64,000 bases of DNA from Knoxdaviesia capensis (GCA_001510575.1 LNGK01000001.1:620001-684000); one strand, 5' to 3'. Numbered from the stretch's first letter, positions 11,596-25,600 are shown. Notes: a model not told the origin generated them from the letters alone. A program made the numbers and translations.

Positions 11596-13192
11596 CCGAC
11601 TATGCTGGCGAATGCTACCAACACCACAGCACAGCTTTTACAATTTCTGACAGATGTGTTGGTGCATTGCAGGAGATCCTTGGAGAGGGGGGTGTGGTTG
11701 TGAGTGAGTCAACTGAAGGTTAGTGTTTGATAGCGGCCTTCCGAGGTTCGTCAGGGCGTCCCAACTACTTCTACACCATCTCTCCACAGACATAGAGTCC
11801 GAACGGTTGTTGTTCTCGCCTCCGTCCAAACGGGCCGTATCAGCGAAAGAGCCCAGTACAGTCTCTGCCGGCTGCAAAGCGGTCCCTTGGCGAAGAAGAG
11901 GGAAAAGAGTAATCCCTGGCCGGTCCAGCGCACCCACTCTACCACTCTTCCACAACCTTCTTCTAATCCATCACCGTGCTGCAGGCCGCGGGTCTTCTTC
12001 TCCGGTGGGTGCAAGGGGGGGCAGCAGGCCTCTATTCAATGCTAGTCTATATGCGCTGGTAGACCAGCTGGATGGCGTCCCTCCCCATTGCATGATGACA
12101 GCAGGGCCTGGTGCTATATCTGCGGCCAACTTGGGGGGGTGTGCAGCACACACAGACACAGACAGACACAGACATATACACGCAGATAGATGCATGCATC
12201 GAGCTACTAGGACCGCAGGATGGACACTTCACCGGTACTTCGTGAGTACATCGGTGGGTGTGTGGCCTGGTCCCAGCACGCAGATTCGTCGAAACTGCGG
12301 CGAGTGGCCCAGAGGTTGGGTCTCGCTGCGGGCAGGCAGGACATACTCTCTTTCTCTGCGCTCTCGGGCGGTTCTCTCTGCCGTCCGTGGTTTCCCTCCA
12401 CCGCGGGATCCTGCGCTGTTGACGCACACTCCCCCGTCCCCGACCTGCACCTTGGACGAAGGTCGGCAACCTTAGAGTGTGCTGTTCGATATCAGGTATA
12501 ATCGACTGCATGCACTGGCAGAACTTTCCCCTCTTCGTCTCTCTCGGGCTGTCTCTGTGAGACCGCGGACTGGGTGTAAGTGCGCAGGTATGCACGACTA
12601 CCCAGACTGTGTGGGCTGGTACCTCGGAGCTCCCTATCCTTCTCTACCCGCGGTATGGTGTTGACCGATTCTTGGCGGGATCTTTTACGTTCCTCTGCTC
12701 TCTTGTTTGAAATCGTCCCATCTGCATGGTGTGTTTGTGCGTGTCTGCAGTTCCCGCATTTCTTGAGTGTCCCCCTACACCAACTACAACAACCACAGCC
12801 CCCAGAAAGTTGCCGATCTCTCATACACGGTTGCGTGCTCCCTAGATACCGTCTCTTTACCCTTCCCCCCTGCGGAGATTCATTAGTCACCTATTTGTGT
12901 GGCGCCCGTTTGCTGTAGGGTATTTGAATACTTTCTGAACAGCAGACGATCGTCCCACTCACCACTCCCCGCTCTGTTTGTCCCAGTTATTCGACCCGGT
13001 GGGTGGTCGCCAGTGGATCGAATGGCACTACAGTGACCGGCTGCACACGCCCTCTCTCCATCTCTCTCTCCACTGGCACGTCCTCCCAGCGTTTCCGGAA
13101 CGGAAGGGGATTGGGGACGAGCGAGCTGGCACTGCGGAAAATGCCTGGTTGGGTACACCGGCAAAGTCACCCCTCTCCAGCGGTGCATCTGG

Positions 13193-13193
13193 T

Positions 13194-13269
<76 letters not shown>
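13193..13269. repeat. long (GT)n microsatellite
   Basis: About 77 bp of GT units with one TATA interruption near the left end; the longest dinucleotide array in the window. Confidence 0.92.
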
Positions 13270-13270
<1 letters not shown>

Positions 13271-15679
13271 CGGAAACAGCCCCAGGCTGTCATGAACCTC
13301 TTCCCACTTTCTTCCGTATGTTCCGGGGAATGACACTTCATGTTGCTCTGTGGTGGATGGTCAGGGTTGAGTGGTGAGTGGTGATATTTTGTTGAGTGTC
13401 TCTGCACACGCCCCCTTGTTCTTCCCAGCATTGAGGGACCGGGCGATGACAGCATGGTGCAGTTGAGTTCCTTTTTCAGAATATGTAGATGGAAAGTGTG
13501 ATACACGCATAAAATAATGCAACCCATCGCCCATGTCTCTCGAGATGCGTTAGTGTGCAGGTGGTGAGGTTGTGACGCCGCTGAGGGTTACCGTGTGTGT
13601 GTCCTGCTCCTGAAGCCATTCCCAAATAGCCGCACCACACTGCTTTTCTCGGAGTTAACAGCACCGGGCGTGTCAGCCCCTAACTCAAATTCCTCACCTT
13701 GCTCAGAGTCTCAGTCACTCAGGCCAAAGCCCACTCACCGGAAAAAGTCACGAGTTGGCCACTTCAGGTCCCAGCCCACACGGCAGATCTCGCTCTTTGC
13801 TAAGGAAGAGGATGATGGGTGGGATCCGGCTGTCCGGGAAACAGTATCCAAGCTCGCTGCAGGACTCGTGCGCTGCGTCGATGCCGAACACGGTATCTAT
13901 CTTTCTCTCTTTTGCCCTGGTTGTCTCCTTATCCAGCCCGCCGTCCAGATACACAGAATCCCCCGTCGATACGGCCTGAGTTGGTTCCGTCGTACGGAAT
14001 ACGCACGTCTACCAGACCAAGGCCGCCGTGGCTCTGTACCCAACGGGCGTTTTCCCTGGGACAGAAGCACCAGAATTCCCGGAGAAAATGAGCCGGAGGT
14101 TGAAGCCACCTGAATAAAGGGTCCCTCCCCGCTGGGAACATGCCCACAAGTGACAAATAGCTGTGGAGCTGACGGTAAGGCTTTGACGACCGGGCCCCAA
14201 TGTGTTGGTATAAGGCCGGCGTGCCGTGGGGAACATGGCGTGGTCCTCGCCCCAGAGTATGCGCTGTGCATATACGCAGATACAGAGTGAGTGAGTCATG
14301 CAAGTCTAAAGTGCTATCAGGTAGAGAAGGCAAGAAAAGGAAAACCCGAAGAAGCGTAGCCAAGCTTTCCCGAATCCCTTGCGGTTCCTGTGCCCGCATG
14401 CTCACGCTCTCACTGCACCGCACCTTATACCAGCCTCACATGCCTCCACAACAAGCGTCCGCTGGCAAAGTCCCCGGCTCCCCAACTTTGTCTTGTTTTC
14501 CCCTTCCGAGGTTGTCCCCTGTACGGTGTACATGTGCTGGCTACCCACTCTCCAGGTGTTGGTCTCGCCCACATCCCATATCTCACTCGCCCACTCACAC
14601 ACACCCGCGGTCTTCCTCCCACACGCAGATAAGCGGTCACAATAACAGCCCAAAAAAGCCTGGGTCCGTCAGACCGCTCCCCTCCCCGCGAGTCAGATCC
14701 TCACCAAGGCGTTTCTCAGCTGATTCCTCTTGTGCCTCTCTGTGTGCCGCCCCCCAGACGTGAGATTCGGGGTGCTCCTCCTCCTGGACCCTTCTGTCCT
14801 CTTCGTATACATGTACCTGTAGACTGTTGGTTGGATGCACGTATCTTCCCTTTCCTGTTCCATAGCCACACCATTGCCAGTGCGCACGCCTTATAACGTC
14901 TCACTTGCGCTGACTCAGGGTTCACCCACACATATCACTTGCTATGTTGTTGGATAGAGGTTCTATGCACAGTTCCATCAGCATGAAACCTCACCTTCTC
15001 GCTCCATACGAGACTCTCCAATCCAGCCTAGCATCCAGACTCACCAGAAGTCACAAATGCATGTCCTTTTTATCATGCCCAAAAGACCGATACATATAGA
15101 TCCCATAGCTATAACTCCGTAGAAACACCCATACACCCCCAGACATCACGCCATTCGCGCCAAAACAACCACCGTTGAGCCCTCGGAGCAAGTACATTAT
15201 CTGACGCTTACTTGAGATCACAACAAACAACAGCCAAAAGTCAAAAGAAACCAAACCGTAGTGACATTAAAGCAAGTCCCGCACTCCCAGACATCAACCC
15301 CAAAACACCGCCTAAACGCAAAAGACAAAATACAGGAGAGGAGAGAGGCCATGTCCAGATCATGTTCTGGAAACCTGAATAAATAAGAGGGAGAGAAGTG
15401 TGTGAATAGTTCCGGCAACAAGCATCATCTCGTAAAGGAAAAGAAAAACAAGAAGAAACAGAAACACGAAGTAACAAGTATAAAACGCAAAAGTGTGGCC
15501 CAAGAGTCTTGGAAAAGCCAGGACAGAAACATATATCTCTCCCGGAAAGCAAAGAAGGAGAAACAAACGAAAAGAAACCTCCCAGAAAACAGACGAAAAG
15601 AGATATAAAATCAAAAGATATGTACAAGCCGCGCCATAGATACCAATCCCAACTCCGTTTTTTTCCCCCAAGATCAAAT

Positions 15680-17840
15680 TCAAACTCCCCACGACACCGC
15701 CAGCCGGTCCATAGCCGCCCGCGACGAATCCACAATCTGCGCCGCCTGCGACCCGGACAAACTCGGCGAGTCCCACGTATCGGCAGCCTCAGCACCGCCA
15801 TGGGTGCCAGTGGAGAACAGCTCCAGCATCGAGTTGCGCGACGTCAGCCGCTCCTCGAGCTGGTTGACCACCTCGCGCAGGCCCAGGTGGCGCCACGGCC
15901 GCTTGAGCAGGCCGGCAAAGTCTGGGTCGAGGGGGTCGAACGCCACGCCGGAGATGTCGAATCTCAGCACCGTGCGCGCGGTTTGCCGCCACTGCTCCGG
16001 AGACATTGCCAGGTCGTCCAGGGGCACCGGCTCGCCATCGGGAATCGATCCATCCGGCAGCAGGCCTGAGATGTGGCCCCAGGCACCTCCCAGGCTGCGG
16101 AATGAGAACACCAATTTGGAATCGGGGCTGGCCAGGCGCGCATCGCGAGCGGCGTCGATCATCTTGAGAATCTGATCGTAAGCATGGCACGTAGTGAGGA
16201 TCAGGGCCTGGAGCATGGCCATGCTCTGCGAGGTCTCGGCTCCGTAGATCGGGCCGGCAGTGTCGCAGGCGGTGCAGTTGATGGTGTCATGAATGATGCG
16301 CGCGCCATTTCTGGCAACACGAATGGCGGCAAACACGTTGTTGGGGAGATTCTGGAGCGCCTTCAAGCCCAGATACAGCGCGGCAGAGCAAGGGCAAGAC
16401 ATGGCGGACATGGCAGCAGAAGTCGGGCCGGTGACCGAAGAGGCTGACGAAGCGGGAGAATGCAAGTTCATGGTAGCCAGGAGCTCGGGGCGAGGACTGC
16501 CGGCGCAGCTGTTCGCGGGAGACGACGAAACACTGCTGAGGCTGTCGCCAATGCTAGAAGCCCGGCTCATGCTGTGGGAGTTCAGGGAATTGAGGCGGCT
16601 GCTGCTGGTGGTGATGAGGCTGCTGGTCGAGGGATGGTTGTTGCTGAACGGGTCGGTCGAGTCCGCCATATCCAGGTCGAGCAACATGAGGCTGTTGAGA
16701 TTGATGTTGTTGTGGTTGTGCGACGAGCTGGTGGTGGTCGTGGGGTCGTGCAGGAGGATATGGCTGTTGTTGGTAGAAAGGAGATCGGGATACGCCGCGG
16801 TGGACAGGGTCGTGAGATGAGGGTCCATGCTGGCCGTGGTAAAGGTGGTGTCCAGACCCGTGGGGTAGCCCAGCAGACTGCTGTCCTGGAGAAACGAGGA
16901 AAGGGGCGCCTTGGCCGAGCTGGATGGGTCGGTGGTGTTGGGCAAGCCGGTCTTGCTGAATTGATGGGGAATCCTGGCGCCAGTGTCTATAGTTGACTGG
17001 TTTATTAGATACTCCGACAATCGGCGGCGGAATTGTCGGGTTACTTCCACTTCCTGAGACTCGGGTTCGTCAAAGCCGACTGAACCCCACACGCGTCTCG
17101 ACGCGTCAGCAGACTGAAACGAAACGCCACTGGAGTGACGGGACTGCGACTGCTCGTGCTGGTGAAGCCGAGATGATGACGATGGCGAGGACATGGCCGG
17201 CATAGAGATGGGATCAACTCCATACTGGGGAGCATTGTATTGGTGCTGGCCGAGAGCAGTGGGCGGGCGCATAGACGGTGATGGCACGGACAGGTAATAT
17301 GTAGACGAATACACATCAAAGTCATTCGATCCAAAGTCCCGGGCCACCGGCGCAGTCATTGAGCCGGCAGAAGACGAGTGCGAGAGATTGCTATATGCAG
17401 AGTGGTCAGGGTCGAGGAAGAACGGATTCGGGTCCGGCGAGTCCATGCTGGAGTAGGCAGACGAGACCGGAGCGGAGGTGGCGCTGGCGTTGAAGACGGA
17501 CTCTCTGGGAGAAACGCCGCGGTGGTCGCGGGAGTGTTCTGTGCTGGCGTTCGACGAGCTGTCACCATCGCGGCGCTTGCGGGGGCGGCCCATGGGTTTC
17601 TGGGGCGAGTAGATGCAGACAATGCGTTCTCTGCGGCAGCGGGAGCAGCCATCGTGTTCTTTGGAACAGGCAAGCTTGCGAGATCCTGTAAGAAGAAAGC
17701 ACAGATGGTGGTAGGTCAGTATTGAAGGGGCTACCAGAAGGAGAAAAGCAGCTGAAGGAAAGGTGGAACTCACTGCACTCGTCACAGGCACGATGTTTGA
17801 CAACTTCCACTGGTCTTGGCGACTTTGCTGGTGACACCAT
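15680..17840 (-). CDS. Zn2Cys6 (C6) fungal transcription factor
   Basis: Two exons, 17840-17774 and 17685-15680, joined across an 88-bp intron (GTGAG...CTTACAG); 690 residues. The intron splits the zinc cluster, so the ATG at 17840 is needed to complete it. Cysteines at 19, 22, 29, 36, 39 and 46 give the classic spacing C-x2-C-x6-C-x6-C-x2-C-x6-C. It is followed by a basic GRPRKRR stretch (55-61), a likely nuclear signal and DNA linker. The middle (about 60-430) is Ser/Asn/His-rich and probably disordered. A C-terminal helical region of about 240 residues begins near CPCSAALYLGLKALQNLP and resembles the AflR-like C-terminal part of many eurotialean C6 factors. Such proteins bind CGG-containing DNA sites; the target genes cannot be told, and no biosynthetic cluster surrounds it. 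It stands alone between two deserts, with an unusually long polypyrimidine leader. Confidence 0.9.
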
Positions 17841-17859
17841 TGTGCTTCGACGTGTTATC

Positions 17860-18660
17860 TCTCTGAGGATAGACAAAAGAAGAAAGAAGAAAGGCAGAAG
17901 AAGATGGACGATGAGTAGATACAGTTCTGGCAGGACACGGGGGAGAGGTGAAATTATATTATATATTGGTGTACAGTAGAGGTCGAGGTGTTGGTTAGGA
18001 TGTATTATATATTCAGCAGCAGGAGGAGGAGAAATGCAGGATATCACAAGGATGAGACGTTGAGGAGTGGTGTGATATACAAGATGAGACGAGATGGGAA
18101 AGAAGAGGATGGAGAGAGAGGATGAATGAATGAAGATGGATAGACGAGAAGATGAAGAAGTGAGAGGTGGAAGGTGATGAGGAGGATGGGGGAGGGCAAG
18201 AGGATATATAGATATGTGGAGGGGGGTCCAGGGTCTGACGTCTAGAAAAGATGGCAGTCGAGCAGTCTATGTGAAGCGTGCCCTAGAGCAGGGATTTGAG
18301 TGTATGTCTCCAGAGAGAGTTGGAAACGTCAAATCAGCAAGCAGCAGAAACGGGCCAAGAAAGCGAGAGAGGATGCGAGAGGGACTATGGGAGAGTCAGT
18401 GAGAGAGTGTGAGTGTGTGAGTGGGATGCTAGGCCAGGATATTATACACGAGCAGATGGAGAAGGGCCAAAAGTGAGTGCCTATTAGACGGATGATATAA
18501 ACAGACACAGGCAAAAGCAGGACTCAGGCACAGAGCGAGACTTGGTAGGTGTGGGAAAGGAAGAGAAGGGGACGGAAAGCAGCTTCTGGGGTTCGACGAT
18601 GCGAAGAGAGAAGAAGAAATATAGAGTTTTTTAAGAGATGCATGGCTCACAGCTGAGGTG
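17860..18660 (-). promoter_or_regulatory. polypyrimidine leader/promoter tract of the C6 factor gene
   Basis: On the minus (sense) strand this stretch is almost entirely pyrimidine-rich; on the plus strand it reads as runs of GAAGAAG, GAGAGA and GATGAATG. It lies directly upstream of the factor's ATG at 17840. Polypyrimidine leaders are common in filamentous fungi, but about 800 bp is long and suggests an extended 5' UTR. The transcription start is not known. Confidence 0.4.
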
Positions 18661-19686
18661 TGTAGATATGGAAACTTAAGGGACCAGCAAAGAGGCAGGT
18701 TTCTTAAGGTGGCAGCCGCAGTGGTCGAGGATAAAGAGGGTGTGTGTATAGGCGAAGGGGATGGACGACGGCCATGGAGGTGGGCGATTGGGGGGTGTGT
18801 AGACGTGGGAGTTTATGTGGAGGGGTGGGTGGAAGCCTGGAAACGGCCATGGGGGAGTGTGTAATGTAAGAGGAGACATATTTGGTGTAGGTACCTGGCA
18901 TGTATGCATTGAGGGAGAGAAAAAGCATGGAGAGGTGTGTGAATTGTTGGGGGTGTTGGAGAGAGATGTGAAAAGGTGAAGTTTGGAAGAGAGAGAAAGT
19001 GTGTGCGCGCCCGATATCAAAAACACCGACGATATATGCAAGCTGGATATTAGCATTGGCCCTAAGCAATAAAGCCGTATAACATGTTAACGGGGAAGGT
19101 CCTGGTAGACCCGTTAGAGCGTTATAGCGCTTAGGTGCAAATTGGGAGGAACGAGAAGTTGGTGGTTCCTGCCCAAGGTGGTTGTCGGCAGAGGATGGAC
19201 GGCGTTTACGTGGAATAAGACATGAACGACGACGCGATGAGGAACAAGCAGAGAAACGAACGGGATAACAGCACAATACTCGTCAAAAGAACAAATGCCA
19301 TTCCCATCTCTCTCCATCTATCAATTGCAGCAGAACCCACCCAAAAGACTTACCCACACACCCCATAAATTATGTTGGAGGAGTTTAGTGGCAGGCGAAG
19401 GAGGAAAAGAGAGGACAGAGAAAAAAAAAGAACCATTTTATTCTGGTTTTTTCCACCTTTAATTGACAAAAAATAAAAGGACGACAAAAACACAAGGTAC
19501 CATCCAAGTACCCTCTTTTCTCTTCTGTTCTTCTGGGTTTCTGTCCCCCTGTACCCATGCAGAAGCTAAACTATGACAGAAGGGGGGGGGAGGGGCGGTT
19601 TGCCTTATGTTGTTTGGGTTTGTATGGGGGGGGGCGTGTGGTTATTGAGGCAGTACAGCACAAGTACCCTGGGCCAGCAGTGCAGT

Positions 19687-19729
19687 GGAGAGAGAGCGAG
19701 AGAGAGAGCGAGAGAGAGAGAGAGAGAGG
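19687..19729. repeat. (AG)n microsatellite with CG interruptions
   Basis: GAGAGAGCGAGAGAGAGCG pattern of about 43 bp. Confidence 0.88.
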
Positions 19730-20174
19730 CAAAACAGAGAGAAAGAGAGAAGAACAGATACGGTGGTGGGTGGTGAGGTGAGCACTGGCACACGCAGATA
19801 CAAAAGAAATACTGCAGTACCTTGATTTGCACACACATACCGTACACACGCTGCCCGGTCTCCCGCTTGTTGTTCTTTGTCTCTTCCGCCATGGAGGAAT
19901 AGGTATTGTGCAGCAGAGCAGAATCGCCTGCTGTCTGTGGCAAGTGCACGCATAGTGGGAGATTTCGCCCAGTACCGGCCAAGATACCAGTTCAGCTCAG
20001 GGAGAGGTTCGGGCGACAGTGTGGACACATACAATGTCAAATGCCGACGGTGTTTGGAAGTCCATGAACACATTGTGCGCTTCAATAGAGCTGCGCTCCG
20101 AGGACTAAGGGACGGTCTAGTCCCGACTCTGGAATTCCTACTAGCCCGATGCCGTGCAAACAACATGCAACTCT

Positions 20175-20197
20175 GGGGGNGGGGGGGGGGGGGGGGG
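20175..20197. other. poly-G run with an ambiguous base
   Basis: Twenty-two G with one N at 20180. The true length is uncertain; this is an assembly or base-calling weak point. Confidence 0.9.
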
Positions 20198-20440
20198 TTT
20201 GTCGTTTTTCTCCCTTCTGTCAACTTGCCGTGAGACAGTGTGAGTGTGTGAGGGTGCGTTTGGACAAGTGAAGTTTTGACCAGCCCAGAGACACTGGTTG
20301 TGCGTTGATCTCGGTGACGAAAGCACCCCCCGCGATTTCGCAGCTGTGAGCGCATAGCAGAACCGCAGAATAGCAGGGAAAATAGGGCAAAAAGGCGGGA
20401 TGCACGGATGAAGCCAAATTTCGGCGCAGACAGAAGCAGA

Positions 20441-20444
<4 letters not shown>

Positions 20445-20480
<36 letters not shown>

Positions 20481-20489
20481 GTGTGTGTG
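20445..20489. repeat. (GT)n microsatellite
   Basis: About 45 bp, with one GC interruption. Confidence 0.9.
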
Positions 20490-22350
20490 AACTGTGTACC
20501 CATTCGCAGTCTCTACTAGTCGGCAGTCTGGCGGCTTTTCCCTTCCCCCCATTCAGTGGTGTGTATCTTCGACCGCTGTTGCACCACCTCTTGCATATAT
20601 GGGAGCAAAAAGGGCTGAGCCTCGATAGGGAACAGAAGAGACACGCTCTCGTTATCACTAGAGCAGCACCAGCCACAAAGCCCACCTGCAAACGACGACA
20701 CACGCACATGCACCCCCGCCTCCTTCTCGGGAATCGCCGGCCGGTGGGCTCTAACGAAGATGGTGTTCGTGGGTGGGATGAACATACACACATACATGTG
20801 GCTTTAGCTGCTCAGACGTCCTGTATTCTGCGGAGACGATTCACTTTGGAGGCTGTTGGTTATCAACTTCGGCTTGCTGGACATCCGGGGCGCGCACTAA
20901 AGTTGGGGAGGATGGTGTTCCTGTGGCTTGCCCGAGCCGGTGGCGCATGCAACTCATAGACACACGCTTTTTGCATGTGCATCGACGCCGGCGCTCTTGG
21001 TAATCGGTCAACGATGCCAGAAGGAAATGGAAACACCGACACCGTCCAAGCTCTCGGGATACCCTGTTTTCGCCTTCGTAGACGCCACACTCCAAGATCC
21101 TCTGCATCTGGCAATTGGGAGATGGTGTCTAAGACGCATTTCCTTCTACTTTCGTGTCCCAAGAAAGCAACAGAAGGATTCTTCTTCCGTTGCCGTGCTT
21201 TATCACATCATCCAGGGACCCATCTGCGTAGGCAAGCGGGATTCACGGCCCTGCATGTCGGGTTTGTGTGCAAAAAAGATCATGATGTGGTTTTGTCTGA
21301 ATCTCCAGCCAAGCCGGACCCCACTCTCTTCTTCCATTGAAGGGACGTCCGTCTGTCTTCCATGCGCAAAAAAAGCCTGTGGTACCTTGCTTGAGAGTGG
21401 AACCTCTCGGGCAAACGTGTTTTAAGCCTCTTTATAGAGGGGATCAGTTGGCCGGATTCTGGAGTGTATAAAATAGTAGAATTCCTAACTTCTTTCAGGT
21501 TCCTGTCTCCAGATGTTTGTATCCCTGAAGCGTCGAACCAGGGCCGTTTTCACGAGCTATCCCGCGCTGCTAATATAGGCCCAGGTCCGTGGCTGTTTAA
21601 ATGTGATAAAACCGCCTACTGATAATTGGAAATTTGGGCAGAAACTCCCGTGCTTGTCGCCTAAACGTTTCTCACGCACTTAGTACAGGAAACCCCGTCA
21701 AAAGAAAAACACGTTATGATATCACGGCTTAACCGCCAATTGACGTGAGACGTGAGACCTGCCCTGCGCCGTCCGACATTCCTCGCCGGATCCCTTTCTC
21801 ACGACTGTCATGCTCTCGCTTACTGTTGTTCTGGTGCTGTTGACTTATGCTTTTCCCCCCCTCTGTATGATGGCGAGAATCAAGCGTTGGCAATACGACC
21901 CTTCCCAACCCTAACCCTACCCGTAGTCATTGGTTCGCGGGACCGCCATCATGCACAACCCACGACGCCTTGTCTTGGTCAGAACATGGTAATCGACACC
22001 TTCTTACCCCGAATATCACATGCCACGCGCGCGGGTCTTGCTTTAAATAGAACGTTGAGCAGACGAGCCCCACGGGTACCAACGGAGGAAGAGTCAGTCT
22101 ACCACTTCGCCCGAAAATCCGACTTACATGCCCGCATGGCCGGAGGACCCGAACGGAGGTTGCTTAGAACAATGACACTCAAATTAGTCAGAGATTGGAC
22201 TCCTTGGCCCTGGCTTAACATCACGCGCGCCAGCCCTTTCAGAGACACAGGAACCCCACGGCTGGAAATACAAAATCGTCTGTTCAAGCTTACTTGAGGT
22301 GGCGGCGGCAAAAGCCTAGCCTGGTAGAATCCTACGAGATATAAGCAAGC

Positions 22351-22383
22351 GTAACCCTGACACAACCCTGACACAACCCTAAC
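22351..22383. repeat. three tandem 11-bp units ending in a telomere-like motif
   Basis: Units read GTAACCCTGAC / ACAACCCTGAC / ACAACCCTAAC. Only the last unit contains the octamer AACCCTAA. Confidence 0.75.
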
Positions 22384-22584
22384 ATTTCTGGTATTCCAGG
22401 AGCTGTTCTATCTATGGAGGCAACGACTAAGACGACGGGTGGGAAGAAACGAATGGCTGTGTCTGGCCACACCTTCCACAACTCTGGATCGGCGAACCCC
22501 GATTCTGGACCCTGTGGTGCTATTTTTTGCGGCTGTCGTTTTGAGGAGGGGGTTCGCTGTACGCGTACGACTAACATGCAGAGT

Positions 22585-22611
22585 TGGTGGTGGTGGTGGT
22601 GGTGGTGGTGG
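22585..22611. repeat. (TGG)9 microsatellite
   Basis: Nine perfect TGG units in a region with no supported gene. Confidence 0.9.
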
Positions 22612-25600
22612 AGGAGAGACGCAGGCGCTGGCGCTTGGGTGGCTTTGTTGGACGAACGAACGACTTGGAGAAGCGTGCATGTGTACTGCACTGTACATGC
22701 TGCGAGGCCACGGGTGTGTGGACTCGCGTCGTTGTGTCGGGAATTAACAGCAACCGCCCACACCCACGCGCACGAGATCGCGTCGTCGAGCTGAACCTGC
22801 TCTGGTGTTCCAGTTTGCTCGTCGAGCCTATTTGGCTGGGCGTTGCACCGGCCAGAACACAGAGAGGGAGCGTAACCCTCTCTCGCTTGGAGCTTCTCAG
22901 CACCGCGGTCGGTTCTTTTTGTCGATTCGCATGGAGGATTTCATGCCGCTTCGTATTTGGCTGTTAGTCTGGTCTCCCACGCCAAGGCATACACATCGCA
23001 AGAAGAAGCCCAGGAAGAACTTTTTTCTCTCCCGCTCTGTTGGTGGTGTCCCTCCTCGATCTTGGCACAGGGGGGAGCACATCGAAAAAAAGTAAGACCT
23101 AGCGACCTCCGATTCCGATGCCAGGTCTGTCAGTCCCTCCCTGCAGAACGGGATATCTCTCCATCTGTTACGAAGAAAGACCCTCTCTGGGACTAGCTGA
23201 AGGGGGAGGGAGCAAAAAAGAAAAACTGCAGCACACCCCTTTTTAACGACGGGAACGGTTTTTTAAATTCATCATTTTGCATTGTCTCCGGGCCTCCGCC
23301 TCGCTGGTTAACCGAGCAGCAGCCCATCCCCAGAGGGGGGATCGCCTCTGCTGGCGCTGCGGGTATGTGCGAGGCCCGCGGCGCCGTGATAGCGACGAGA
23401 GCGCGCGAAAGTTGTCCCGAGGTTGCCAACCACAAAGGGACGCTTTTTTTTGTGGATAAGAAAAGGAAAAGAAGAAAGGAAAAAAAACTCAACCCACACA
23501 AAAACGAACCTGAATACACCTGTGACTGGCATAAACCCCCATCCCGCCCAATACACAACGGGCACGGAGGGTCGGCGCAACTTCTGGCATCCTTCGAGGA
23601 ACGAGCACCACGTTATGTTATTTCAAGCTTAACCTCACACTCGGGAACACACGTCAACCAGACGTTCTTTGTATTTTATGACACCGGGACTGGCACTGGG
23701 GGTGATGATGCAGGAGAGTCAGGCTCTAGGCTCGTATCATGTTCTGTGGTACACACAGCACAGTGAATGGACTCACACCGGGTTTCCTCATTCACACGTT
23801 CCTTCACGTACGCCGCAGTTTGAGGTCTGTGGGACTGGGTCTTTGTGGGACGTCTCTTTCGTGTCTTTTCGCGGTTTCTTGCACCGTGAAGTTAACTGGC
23901 CCACGGGCGCCGACAACAAGCCGAGAAAGAGAAGCAGCCGCCGCCCCGTTTGTGTAGGTTGTCAAAGCTGGTCGGGATGAAGGGTTGGAACCCTGGCTGG
24001 TTGACTTGTTTTTTTCTTCTCGTTTATGCAAGAACCGGACAAAGTCACGACTGTTGTTGATAGTCGACCAATTGCCACACGCAAAAACACTTGCCTGGCT
24101 CTTGTTAATTATCTTCTCTTCTGCTTGCGTCTGCACCCTCGACTTGGAAAATTTCCGGTCAGCTCGGTAATGTGGGGGGAGTCCAGAGGAACCCTGCATG
24201 ATACTCTCGCGTCCATTGCTCGCGGCGGGCTGGATTCCTTTGGTTCTCAAGGGGACTGTGAACTGTTTCCCCGGCGTCTGGGCGCGCTGGTGAGCGGGAT
24301 TCTGTGCCGTGGGCCAGTACGTCGTTGGCCCTTCGATCCTCCTTCCACGTACTCATCGGACGGGGTTCAAGCATATAGACGACAGGATTCAGAAATAAGG
24401 GTTCAACCCCACATCAATGTCTTACATCTGCAAGGCCCTTTGACGAACAACTTGGTTTGTCGCTCTTTCAAACATTGCTATCGGCGTCCGTGGCTATTCC
24501 AGTAGGAGCACATTGTCACCGTTACATCCATGCGTGCAGTCAGATCAGCCCTGTAAGCATACAGGAACTTGTTGGCTTTTGCACGGTGGTACTAGAAGCT
24601 GGCGTTCTGGACGAGCGGGATGGGGGGTAAGAAGCTTTTTTTTCTTTCTTTTTTTTTCGGGTTTTGTTTTTTTTTTTTTTGCCTGGCTGGCATATAATTA
24701 TACAAATAAAATTCCCTGCTTCGTTATGTACACATGCGACGGGGCATAGGCGATAACAACTTCAGTGGCCGTGAAGACCCCGATGGTAAGGTATTCCACA
24801 GATCCCCAGAAACCCAGAAAACACAAGCTTCGTACACGCGGTTGTCAGACTTGAATCTCGCGCACAAATGCCAGAATCCCCTCTCCCCAAACATTCGGTG
24901 AGATAAACACCACAGTCCCGGCCGGCACACACGCGGCCGCCTGGGAGCCAAAAGGCCACACACGCACAAGGCCGGATATGGCCGAGCTCACCACGTATGT
25001 TCCTAATAGGGAACCGAAGGGTGGGAGACGGGAAGGGGGGGCAGAGGGGCCCTTTGTTTGAGAAGCCCCAGAGCTCGTCCAGACTGACTTTGGCACACAC
25101 ACAGTCTTTTGTCTCTCCTTTTTGGTGCTTCCCACGATTCACGGTCGTTCAGCCGCACGCAACTTCTGGCTGGCTAGCATGTTGTGGGTGTGGATCGCCG
25201 CTCCGACGAAGGGAGGTAGATAGGTCTAGGGGGCTGCTTCTTTTTCTCTCGGGGAACTTTTTGAGATGGCTTGCATGATTTCTCCCATTTGAGAGATTCA
25301 CACTGTTGCTGGCTGCTCTGCTGGCACACAACTTTACTGTTAATTGGGCATTATCGCCCCTTGGATTGGGTACGGGCTGCCCACTCACGGGGTCCCCAAT
25401 ACTCGAGGACCCCGAAAACTACCAAATATATGTATTGATATAGTCCAACAGTCCTCAGTTCCGGGGTTTAACTGGCTGGCTTGGTGTGGTTCTCCCAACG
25501 CATCTGTGTGGCGTGCTGTTCCCCATATCCGCTTGACCGTGTACGCCATAAGCCTTATAAAAAGGGGAACGCATTATTAGGGGCATATGTGCGAGTTTAG

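Larger units (their letters stand above)
8768..15679. other. gene desert A
   Basis: About 6.9 kb with no gene I can support. Base composition is ordinary and not RIP-like. Open frames up to 250 codons exist (for example 11723-12475) but have no family resemblance, mixed codon use and microsatellite-derived residues. The region holds (AC/GT)n arrays at 9700, 11546 and 13193, a 13-bp direct repeat (CAGCGCCGGGTGC at about 10696 and 10753), and telomere-like motifs at 8781-8850 and 10463-10482. The last 450 bp (about 15230-15679) are A-rich on the plus strand, as expected for the T-rich 3' UTR of the minus-strand factor gene that follows. Confidence 0.6.

Noticed and set aside
11723..12475. 250-codon open frame in desert A
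   Set aside because: It has overlapping long frames on the other strand, His/Asp repeats coming from a CAGACA tract, no domain, and no splice or leader context.
19642..20793. 383-codon minus-strand frame
   Set aside because: It runs through a (GT)n array, an (AG)n array and the poly-G gap, giving long His-Thr and Pro runs; the length is a product of repeats.
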